A DNA stretch of 8,659 nucleotides from CAMBRF01 sp964404035 (GTDB lineage Bacteria > Verrucomicrobiota > Kiritimatiellia > CAIKKV01 > CAITUY01). The stretch lies in contig CAYOIT010000178.1 in the NCBI GenBank assembly GCA_964404035.1, positions 1-8,659 of the forward strand. Direction: 5' to 3'. The notes beneath the pieces were generated by a model. That model was not told the DNA's origin. It was given only the letters and a program-made list of their open reading frames with translations, and did not search any database. The position numbers and the translations under genes are program-made. Positions 1 to 5,235 of the stretch are shown one piece after another; within the stretch, counting starts at the first letter, position 1; each line of letters begins with the position of its first letter.

Positions 1-270
1 GACCTGTTTCCCGTAAGCCAGTTCCACAGCGGTTGACCAGCACCCGAAGGCGGCGAAGTAGTCGTGGACGAACGGACAAGCCTCGTTATGGGGCCGGAGC
101 TTTCGCAGTTCTCGTGTTGTCCTGATCCTGTGGGTTACAAGGTAGTCCAGAAGGGCTTGAGGCGACAGTTTTGACCGTTTTCGGCTACGGTATGGGCCTC
201 GGTGGCATGGTTTCAACCGCACGAGACACCGTTCACTGGGCAACAGGGCGAGTAATCTTTCCACGTCCAT
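1..270 (-). CDS. Hypothetical mobile-element protein, partial (N-terminal 90 codons)
   Basis: On the minus strand an ATG at 270-268 opens a frame with no stop for all 90 codons to the window edge. A strong Shine-Dalgarno sequence (AGGAGGT, plus-strand 277-283) lies six bases upstream, which fixes the start. The protein begins MDVERLLALLPSERC. It is basic in the middle (residues about 20-36, rich in Arg and Lys) and then continues with TTRELRKLRPHNEACPF and DYFAAFGCWSTAVELAYG. This last stretch resembles the short helical repeat often attached to homing or HNH endonucleases in phages and islands, where an aromatic residue, Phe-Gly, a Trp and an Ala-rich helix recur. That match is from memory and is weak. 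There is no signal peptide or membrane segment. The gene is divergent from the integrase module and belongs to the integrated element. Its function is unknown. Confidence 0.72.
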   Translation of the reverse strand, partial: MDVERLLALLPSERCLVRLKPCHRGPYRSRKRSKLSPQALLDYLVTHRIRTTRELRKLRPHNEACPFVHDYFAAFGCWSTAVELAYGKQV

Positions 271-527
271 CGCGACACCTCCTCATTTTGGGCCTCTGTA
301 ATTGGGTTAAATATCAAGGAATATAGCCAGTTAAGACCGAGTAAATGGCTCGAATGGAAGCAGATTTCAGCATGAAGAAACTCAAAGAAAAAATGCGATT
401 AATTTTCGGCAACGTAATTTTCTGAAGTTATTTTTGAAGTTTTCGCGGGTCAACGGCATGAGTGAAAAGCTCATCAGGATATAAATCTTTGTCTGTTTTT
501 TCAAACATGACGGGGGCGGAGAGTAGA
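271..527. promoter_or_regulatory. Divergent intergenic region of the integrative element
   Basis: This A+T-richer spacer separates the minus-strand edge gene from the rightward recombination module, so it should hold promoters for both. The best rightward -10 candidate is TATAAA at 480-485, about 45 bases before the leader ORF start, but no good -35 box lies at the right distance. Two direct copies of TGAAGTT, at 423-429 and 435-441, are 12 bases apart, close to one helical turn, and could be an operator half-site pair. Leftward, AT-rich sequence around 300-340 could hold the other promoter, but no clear box pair is seen. A 17-codon ATG frame at 372 has no ribosome-binding site and is not called. 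Confidence 0.35.
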
Positions 528-623
528 ATGGCCTTGGATACGAAAGGCCCCGTGGCCAGAAAAAGTGAGGCCTCTTCCATATCCGGACGAGGTTTCGGCA
601 ATGTATGGGTGGAGAACAAATAA
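528..623 (+). CDS. Putative 31-residue leader peptide before the excisionase-like gene
   Basis: A short ORF starts at ATG 528 with a good Shine-Dalgarno sequence (GGAGAG, 518-523) four bases upstream. It ends with TAA at 621-623, whose last A is the first base of the next gene's ATG. The product would be 31 residues, beginning MALDTKGPVARKSEASSISG, with mixed charge and no hydrophobic stretch. The stop-start overlap (TAATG) suggests translational coupling to the helix-turn-helix gene. An earlier in-frame ATG at 507 would add seven residues but has no ribosome-binding site. It could be a real small protein, a translated leader controlling excisionase synthesis, or a chance frame. No homologue is recognised. 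The start signal and the exact overlap are what favour it. Confidence 0.4.
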   Translation: MALDTKGPVARKSEASSISGRGFGNVWVENK

Positions 624-1114
624 TGAGCAAGGTTACAGAACAACTTTCGGATTCGGTGCATGCCGAGATCAAACGGCAGGCTTTCGAGCGGCCTGCACTG
701 CTTTTGGCCGAGGATCGTGACGCGATCTTGGCATCCATTGGGGTAGAACACCAAGTCGAGGCGGAACTGGCGTTGAATGATCGGGTGGACGTGCAGGAAC
801 AAGCGGTACGGGACTGGCGTGATCAAGTCCTTCTGCGGATTCTGACCGTATCTGAATCGCTGCTCAAAGGCGGCGTGAGTATCGATCCGCAGCGGCCCAT
901 GGCGGATGATTGGCTGGAGACCGAACAGGCGGCGGTATACCTGAACCTGACCCCCAAGACCGTCCGTGAGGGGGCCGTAAAGGGCACGTTGCCGGGGCAT
1001 AAGTACCCCTTGAACTCTCGGCGGGGTCGGTGGCGTTTTAAGCGGGATGAACTGGATTCATGGCTGTCAAGGAAGCCACGGGTGCGGCCTACGAAGGGTA
1101 TATCGGCATGGTGA
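623..1114 (+). CDS. Helix-turn-helix excisionase-like DNA-binding protein
   Basis: A 163-residue protein. The start at 623 is chosen over an in-frame ATG at 605 because GGAG at 611-614 is eight bases upstream. Residues about 97-147 form a MerR-like helix-turn-helix of the excisionase type: WLETEQAAVYLNLTPKTVRE (helix, turn, recognition helix), then VKGTLPGHK, then RGRWRFKRDELDSWL. The R-W-R-F-K-R-x-E-L-D-x-W-L ending is typical of this family, which bends DNA at attachment sites or represses integrase promoters. The first 90 residues are mostly acidic and helical and match nothing I recognise, so the protein is longer than classical excisionases (about 55-110 residues). Its end overlaps the integrase start by seven bases. 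The pairing suggests it directs excision or controls integrase synthesis, which is an inference from position and fold. Confidence 0.82.
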   Translation: MSKVTEQLSDSVHAEIKRQAFERPALLLAEDRDAILASIGVEHQVEAELALNDRVDVQEQAVRDWRDQVLLRILTVSESLLKGGVSIDPQRPMADDWLETEQAAVYLNLTPKTVREGAVKGTLPGHKYPLNSRRGRWRFKRDELDSWLSRKPRVRPTKGISAW

Positions 1115-2295
1115 ACGGGAATACCAAGTATTCCGAGACGTTTCGCCGAGGACGAATCTGGCTCGGGAAACGGATTGATACGGGCGTCTGGTATCTGAAG
1201 TACAAGGTGCCGTCCACGGGTCAAATCAGGGAACGATCTGCCAGCACGGTTGTTAAACGAGACGCAATCCACGAGGCCGATCTGCTGGCGGATCAACTGG
1301 TCAACCAAAAATATGGCGTGGCAGACGGATCAATTCCGGTGTCAATTTTGATTGAGAAGTTCATCAAAGCCAAGACGGGACGGGTCAAAGACAAGACTTT
1401 GAGCCGTCTCAAGACAACCATCTCCAGTTTCAGTCAATGGCTCGCAGAGTATCACCCAGACATCCGCTTCGCTCGCAATGTAACTTCAGAGATCATTCGA
1501 CATTTTCAGGCTGACCGTAAGGACGCTGGTTTGAGCCTTCGGAGCGTCAACAATGACATTATGAACTTGCACACAGCCTTTCGATGGGCGGTGCGTGAAT
1601 GTCTTCTTGCGAAAAGTCCCGCAGACTACTCCAAGAAGGGTAACATTGATCGTTTCAAAGTGCCCCGGTTTGAACCCGCTGTCTACTCGGATGGCGAGGT
1701 CGTCGCGATGATTGCACTTGCCGAGGCTACGGGGGATTTGCTGACCCGTGACCTGATCGTTGTTTTTGCTGGGACGGGAATGAGGTTTGAAGAGTTGGCA
1801 CATCTCAAACCTTCGTCCATTATCTGGAATTCCGCTATCCCGATGATCGAGGTAAGGGCACAGAAAGACTGGTCACCGAAAGACACCTTCGAGGTCAAAC
1901 TGATCCCGATGCTGCCGGAGGTTGAGTCGGTGTTACGTCGCCGATGTTCAGAGTGTAAGTCAACTGGCGAGTTTATCTTCAAGAACACAGTTGGCCGAAA
2001 AATCCACGTCAACAGGGCAAGAGAGCGACTTCAGAAGCTTTTCCCCAAGGTCGGCATCGGCGATGACAGGCGGCTTCACTGGCATTCGTTCCGGAACTAC
2101 TTTGTCATTTACTGTCTAAGGAAAGGGGTTGCGGTCAACGCAATCATGCAATGGACAGGGCATGATTCTGCGGCAATGGTATTACATTACGCACGGGCAA
2201 TCCTGCATGACGATACCCAGACGGAGTTCAGGAAACTGACCGAGGATAGGGGAAAATCAGGGGAACAGGAATTGCAGGTTGCTGAAAAGGGCTGA
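1108..2295 (+). CDS. int: Tyrosine recombinase / site-specific integrase
   Basis: This enzyme cuts and rejoins DNA at attachment sites through a tyrosine nucleophile. With ATG 1108 as start (GAAGGG at 1093-1098, nine bases upstream) it has 395 residues. An in-frame ATG at 1060 has a poorer ribosome-binding site. A short N-terminal arm-type DNA-binding region (about residues 10-70, with WYLKYKVPSTGQIRERSAS) is followed by a SAM-like core-binding domain (about 78-180). The catalytic domain (about 195-370) has all the hallmark residues: Arg226 in GTGMRFEEL, a beta-hairpin lysine in AQKDWSPKDTFEVKLIP, His326 and Arg329 in HSFR, His352 in WTGH, and Tyr361 in LHYAR. The protein therefore looks complete and active. 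It overlaps the excisionase-like gene by seven bases and ends beside the tRNA-Gly 3' end, its likely target. Confidence 0.95.
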   Translation: MVNGNTKYSETFRRGRIWLGKRIDTGVWYLKYKVPSTGQIRERSASTVVKRDAIHEADLLADQLVNQKYGVADGSIPVSILIEKFIKAKTGRVKDKTLSRLKTTISSFSQWLAEYHPDIRFARNVTSEIIRHFQADRKDAGLSLRSVNNDIMNLHTAFRWAVRECLLAKSPADYSKKGNIDRFKVPRFEPAVYSDGEVVAMIALAEATGDLLTRDLIVVFAGTGMRFEELAHLKPSSIIWNSAIPMIEVRAQKDWSPKDTFEVKLIPMLPEVESVLRRRCSECKSTGEFIFKNTVGRKIHVNRARERLQKLFPKVGIGDDRRLHWHSFRNYFVIYCLRKGVAVNAIMQWTGHDSAAMVLHYARAILHDDTQTEFRKLTEDRGKSGEQELQVAEKG

Positions 2296-2320
2296 TTTAT
2301 TGGGCTTTTTGAATGGTAAT

Positions 2321-2360
2321 TGGAGCGGGTGACGGGAATCGAACCCGTGTGACCAGCTTG
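2321..2360 (-). other. Probable attachment site region in the tRNA-Gly 3' half
   Basis: The 3' half of the tRNA gene (anticodon arm, T arm, acceptor 3' strand and CCA) faces the integrase gene. Tyrosine integrases of this type usually recombine over an identity block inside the anticodon or T arm of the target tRNA, so the crossover is expected here. The tRNA is intact on the chromosomal side, as expected if the element carries a copy of the 3' end. The exact core cannot be set without the other junction, which lies outside the window. Confidence 0.45.
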
Positions 2361-2394
2361 GAAGGCTGGAGCTTTACCACTAAGCAACACCCGC
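2321..2394 (-). tRNA. tRNA-Gly (anticodon TCC), CCA encoded
   Basis: Read on the minus strand, this 74-base gene folds into a complete cloverleaf. The acceptor stem is GCGGGTG/CACCCGC with discriminator T and an encoded CCA. The D stem is GCTT/AAGC around AGTGGTA. The anticodon stem is CCAGC/GCTGG with loop CTTCCAA, which places TCC at the anticodon. The T stem is ACGGG/CCCGT with loop TTCGATT. TCC decodes GGA and, with wobble, other glycine codons. There is no sign of damage, so it should be functional despite bordering the integrated element. Confidence 0.96.
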
Positions 2395-2412
2395 GGGGAT
2401 GAACAGAACGGG

Positions 2413-2444
2413 TTTATACTGCCGTGAAGCGCTGTTTTTGTCAA
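2413..2444 (-). promoter_or_regulatory. Candidate promoter of tRNA-Gly
   Basis: On the minus strand a perfect TTGACA (plus-strand 2439-2444) lies upstream of TATAAA (plus-strand 2413-2418), which ends about 19 bases before the tRNA 5' end. The spacer to TATAAA is 20 bases, longer than the usual 17. A weaker -10, CAGTAT, sits at exactly 17. The perfect -35 box and the position just ahead of the tRNA support a promoter, but the exact -10 is uncertain. Confidence 0.5.
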
Positions 2445-2497
2445 GAAAGGAGCGGGGGCCCGGCTTGGGGCGCCGGGCGCATTTGCGATAACAAATG

Positions 2498-2570
2498 GTG
2501 TAGCTTCGCTTGCGAAGCCCGCCGAGTGGAGGCGCCGGACTGGCGGGCGCCGCAAGCAGCGCCCCTACAC
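2498..2570 (+). repeat. Dispersed palindromic repeat, copy 1 (73 bp)
   Basis: The unit runs from GTGTAG to CCCCTACAC and is nearly identical to a second copy at 8404-8479, in the same orientation. It differs by a three-base deletion (GGG) in the left arm and one substitution. It folds into two nested hairpins, GCTTCGCTTGCGAAGC and GGCGCC...GGCGCC, enclosed by an outer inverted repeat (GTGTAG...GCTTGC with GCAAGC...CTACAC). The missing GGG weakens the outer stem of this copy. A related fragment, GTGGAGGCGCCGGGCTGCG, follows at about 2579-2597 and looks like a piece of a further copy. The element sits in the 326-base gap between the tRNA and the next gene. The rest of that gap holds the tRNA promoter and nothing else that I can recognise. 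Confidence 0.88.
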
Positions 2571-2720
2571 CGGGCATGTGGAGGCGCCGGGCTGCGCAGG
2601 CCTTCCCTCTGAATTTTGTAACAACCGGCATTTTTTCGCTTGATGGATGATCCGGAATGGGTGCAATATATTCCCCAGACATTGCCGGACGGTCCCTGCT
2701 CCAAAGCAGAAGGACCGATT

Positions 2721-3302
2721 ATGACTGATTCCGAATCGCCTGTTTCTCCCTCCGCGCCCGAAACGCGCAAGCTCACCTACAACGACCGGCTGACGTTTTA
2801 TCATCCCACCCAGGCCGGAAGCGGCGCTGCCGTGCGGCTCGCGTTCCGCCTGCGCCGGCCCGAGGAGGAGCGCGACAGCTGCTTCTTCCTCGAGATGGCC
2901 AAGCAGAAGACCGCCCCCTCGCGCAGCGCCGATGGCGCCCGCACCGCCGCCACGTTCGACTGGCAGAACCGGGCGGTGGTGAAGATCGACTTCCTCGACG
3001 CCGGGGAAATGCTGACCGTGCTGGAAGGCAAGGCCGAGCAGATCCGGGGCGGGAAGGGGCTGTACCACGATTCCGGGGAGTCCACCACGATCATCGGGTT
3101 CCGGAAGAACGCCGACCCGGCGGGATATTCGCTGGATATCTCGCGGAAGAGCAAGGCCGACGGGAAGGAAGCCTTCAAGGGGTATATCCTGCTTTCCGAG
3201 GCGGAGGGAATCGGGATGCGCTGCATGCTCCAACAGGGCTTGAGCGTGCTGGCGTTTGCCAACCTCGTGAGCCGGCTGCTCTATCCGGCGGGAAGTCTGT
3301 AG
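2721..3302 (+). CDS. Conserved-looking hypothetical protein, possibly ssDNA-binding (Whirly/PC4-like)
   Basis: A 193-residue protein. ATG 2721 is chosen because GAAGGA (2709-2714) lies six bases upstream; the frame is open further back to 2640. After a Ser/Pro-rich, disordered-looking tail (1-17) comes a compact beta-rich body: KLTYNDRLTFYHPTQAGSGA, AVRLAFRLRRPEEE, SCFFLEMAKQKT, ATFDWQNRAVVKIDFLD, MLTVLEGKAEQIRGGKGLYH, STTIIGFRK and GYSLDISRK. A C-terminal helix (about 159-188) follows. Beta strands followed by a helix, and the phrases FDW-N, VKIDF and GKGLYH, recall bacterial proteins with a Whirly or PC4-like single-stranded-DNA-binding fold. That resemblance is from memory and not certain. 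There is no signal peptide, so it should be cytoplasmic. It appears to be a single-gene unit followed by a palindromic element. Confidence 0.8.
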   Translation: MTDSESPVSPSAPETRKLTYNDRLTFYHPTQAGSGAAVRLAFRLRRPEEERDSCFFLEMAKQKTAPSRSADGARTAATFDWQNRAVVKIDFLDAGEMLTVLEGKAEQIRGGKGLYHDSGESTTIIGFRKNADPAGYSLDISRKSKADGKEAFKGYILLSEAEGIGMRCMLQQGLSVLAFANLVSRLLYPAGSL

Positions 3303-3315
3303 GACTGTGAAACTA

Positions 3316-3374
3316 CCCCTCGTACTCGCACTTCGTACTCGTACGCGTACTCGATTCGAGGCGGGTATGAGGGG
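3316..3374. repeat. Palindromic intergenic element with TACTCG repeats
   Basis: A 59-base element has imperfect inverted ends, CCCCTCGTACTCGC and GCGGGTATGAGGGG (12 of 14 paired). Inside, TACTCG occurs three times and there are two small palindromes, GTACGCGTAC and CTCGATTCGAG. It lies just after the stop of the 193-residue protein and is followed by CTTTT. As RNA it could fold into a hairpin and end or protect transcripts, but the T run is too short for a confident intrinsic terminator. It is unrelated in sequence to the other repeats here. Confidence 0.6.
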
Positions 3375-3398
3375 ACTTTTAGGCTCCTACAAATAGGC

Positions 3399-3427
3399 TT
3401 GGCGCGGGGGGGCGGCCGGCATAGGAT
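3399..3427 (+). promoter_or_regulatory. Candidate promoter for the ADP-ribosylglycohydrolase-like gene
   Basis: TTGGCG (3399-3404) and TAGGAT (3422-3427) are separated by 17 bases. Each matches four of six sigma-70 consensus positions. They sit about 50 bases before the ATG at 3476, giving a plausible 5' leader. The G-rich spacer is unusual. No other promoter is evident before 6888, so this may drive the following genes as well. Confidence 0.45.
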
Positions 3428-3475
3428 GGGGTTTTGTGTAAGCGATGGCAGGGAAGCCGGGAAACGGAGACTTTC

Positions 3476-4891
3476 ATGGGCGTTGATCAGGCGCGACTGG
3501 ATTGGGTTAATCGCCACGTCTGGCTGGCGGGCTGCGATCTTGTGACGGAACGCGAGCAGGCGCGGGACGAGGGACGCGACCTGCGGACCGTGGAGACGGA
3601 ATTTGACTGCCTGCTGGCCGTTGACGGCGGCGGCAAGGCGGCGGGCGGCAAGCGCGATGAGAAATGGCTGGATGCGGCCTTTTCCCTGATCGACCGCGTC
3701 CAGGCCTTGCCCTTCCGGAAGGATTACCCCTACAGTGAGCCCAGCGACCTGGCCGGCATCCGCTCGGCCCGGCTCTCACGACCGAAACTGAAAGCCTGGA
3801 AGGGGAATCGCGAACAGTTCCTCCGCCGCCTGCACGGCGGTTGGCTGGGCCGCATCTGCGGTTGCCTGCTGGGCAAGCCGGTCGAAGGCGCCCGGCGCGC
3901 CGACATCCGGACCTGGGGCGAGGCGACGCGCAACTGGCCCCTGCACGGGTATTGGGCCATGCCCACGTCAGCCCAGGGGGAGGCGATGGAGGCGAAGGGG
4001 TGCAAATGGAAGGTCGCCTCCTGGCGCAAGCCGATGCTCGCCGGCGGCATCCGCCGGATGGTGGAGGATGATGACACCAACTACACCGCCACCGGTTTTG
4101 CCATCGTGAAGCAGTACGGGGCGGCTTTCACGCCGCAGGATGTGGCGTCGTTCTGGGGGATGAACATCCCGATTTTCCACACCTGCACCGCGGAGCGCGT
4201 GGCGTACCGCAATTTTGTGATGGGCATCGTGCCCCCTCGGAGCGCCACGTTCCGCAATCCCTACCGGGAGTGGATCGGAGCCCAGATCCGGGCGGATTAT
4301 TTCGGCTACGCGAATCCGGGCCAGCCGCAGCGCGCCGCCGAGTGGGCGTGGCGCGATGCGTCGATCAGTCACGTCAAGAACGGCATCTATGGCGAAATGT
4401 GGGTGGCCGCGATGCTGGCCGCGGCTTATGTGGAGAGCGATTGGACGGCGATCATCCGCGCCGGGCTGGCCCAGGTGCCGAAGCGCTGCCGGCTGAGCGA
4501 GGATGTCAAGAAGGTCCTGGCCTGGCATGCCGCGGGGGTGGCGTATGACGATGCCGTTGACCGGGTGCACGCGCAATGGAAGGAAAGCGTGGGCCATCAT
4601 TGGTGCCACACCAATTCCAACGCCCAGATCGTGGCGCTGGGTCTGCTCTACGGCGGAGACGATTTCGGGAATACCCTGGCCTGCGCCGTCATGCCCGGCT
4701 TCGATACCGACTGCAATGGCGCCACCTGCGGCAGCCTGTGGGGCGTCAAAAACGGGGTCAACGCCATCCCGGCAAGCTGGACCCGCCCGCTGCGCGACCG
4801 GTTAAGCACCGGCGTGGCCGGCTACTACGATGTGAAGATCAGTCAAATGGCCGGGGAGATGGTGGATGTGGCGCTTAAGAACATGGAATAG
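3476..4891 (+). CDS. ADP-ribosylglycohydrolase (DraG) family protein
   Basis: The family hydrolyses N- or O-glycosidic bonds to ADP-ribose using two Mg2+ ions. This 471-residue protein starts at ATG 3476 (GGAGA at 3466-3470, five bases upstream; an earlier in-frame ATG at 3434 lacks one). Family signatures run in order: GGWLGRICGCLLGKPVEG (about 121-138), the first metal motif EDDDTNYT (197-204), GYANPG (about 277), SHVKNGIYGEMWVAAMLAAA (about 298-317), and the second metal motif FDTDCNGATCGSLWG (409-423). The metal-binding Asp residues are present, so it may be active. The first 110 residues are an extension not found in compact DraG enzymes (about 300 residues), and I do not recognise them. 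There is no signal peptide. Neighbouring glycan enzymes suggest that the true substrate may be another N-glycoside rather than ADP-ribosyl-protein, which is inference. Confidence 0.9.
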   Translation: MGVDQARLDWVNRHVWLAGCDLVTEREQARDEGRDLRTVETEFDCLLAVDGGGKAAGGKRDEKWLDAAFSLIDRVQALPFRKDYPYSEPSDLAGIRSARLSRPKLKAWKGNREQFLRRLHGGWLGRICGCLLGKPVEGARRADIRTWGEATRNWPLHGYWAMPTSAQGEAMEAKGCKWKVASWRKPMLAGGIRRMVEDDDTNYTATGFAIVKQYGAAFTPQDVASFWGMNIPIFHTCTAERVAYRNFVMGIVPPRSATFRNPYREWIGAQIRADYFGYANPGQPQRAAEWAWRDASISHVKNGIYGEMWVAAMLAAAYVESDWTAIIRAGLAQVPKRCRLSEDVKKVLAWHAAGVAYDDAVDRVHAQWKESVGHHWCHTNSNAQIVALGLLYGGDDFGNTLACAVMPGFDTDCNGATCGSLWGVKNGVNAIPASWTRPLRDRLSTGVAGYYDVKISQMAGEMVDVALKNME

Positions 4892-4901
4892 GGCGTTATG
4901 C

Positions 4902-5206
4902 TCGCGAAGCGGGTAGGGCGAGGACTCCGGCCGAGCCGTGATGGGAATGGCACGGCGGGCGGCTCACCGGGACGGTTCGCCCTACCTGAATTTCGCACCT
5001 GTATTTGTGCGAAGCGGGTAGGGCGAGGCGTCCCGCCGAGCCGCGATGGGAATGGCGCGGCGGGCGGCTCACCGGGACGGTTCGCCCCACCTGAATCTCG
5101 CACCTGTATTTGCGCGAAGCGGGTAGGGCGAGGCGTCCCGCCGAGCCGTGATGGGAATGGCACGGCGGGCGGCTCAGCCGGAGGCTTCGCCCTACCCGCT
5201 TCGCGA
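4902..5206 (+). repeat. 305-bp intergenic repeat array with perfect 19-bp inverted ends
   Basis: Three head-to-tail units begin at 4904, 5009 and 5114. The first two are exactly 105 bases and differ at about eight positions. The third is shorter and ends differently. The whole array is bounded by a perfect 19-bp inverted repeat, TCGCGAAGCGGGTAGGGCG at 4902-4920 and its reverse complement at 5188-5206. Each unit holds a hairpin, GCCGTG-ATGGGAATGG-CACGGC in units 1 and 3, and GCCGCG-ATGGGAATGG-CGCGGC in unit 2. The 344-base gap between the ADP-ribosylglycohydrolase-like gene and the SGNH gene is almost entirely this array. Frames stay open through it only because 105 is a multiple of three, and no start signal supports coding. 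It may act on mRNA stability between operon genes or be a non-autonomous mobile sequence. Confidence 0.88.
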
Positions 5207-5235
5207 ATGAATTTGCACAATGGGAGAAGGTGAAT

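Larger units (their letters stand above)
1..2340. mobile_element. End of an integrative element inserted at tRNA-Gly
   Basis: This stretch reads as one terminus of an integrated genetic element. Seen directly: a tyrosine recombinase gene ends 25 bases from the 3' end of a tRNA gene, a helix-turn-helix excisionase-like gene overlaps its start, and base composition is visibly less G+C-rich than the DNA right of the tRNA. Known of such elements: tyrosine integrases commonly recombine into tRNA 3' ends and leave the tRNA intact. The right boundary is therefore placed inside the 3' half of the tRNA and is approximate. No second copy of the tRNA 3' end occurs in the first 2.3 kb, so the far boundary and any cargo lie left of the window. 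Whether it is a prophage, an integrative conjugative element or a smaller island cannot be told. Confidence 0.72.

Noticed and set aside
428..1000. 190-codon minus-strand frame opposite the excisionase-like gene
   Set aside because: It lies antisense to a gene with a clear helix-turn-helix domain and a good ribosome-binding site, and its product shows no recognisable domain.
2291..2320. Intrinsic terminator after the integrase gene
   Set aside because: A short T run (GGGCTTTTTG) is present, but no stable stem precedes it.
4902..5206. Possible CRISPR array
   Set aside because: The units are contiguous 105-base tandem copies without unique spacers, and no cas gene is nearby.
4898..5233. 111-codon plus-strand frame through the tandem repeats
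   Set aside because: It has no ribosome-binding site, and its peptide is just the translated 35-codon repeat, so it is better explained as a structural repeat.
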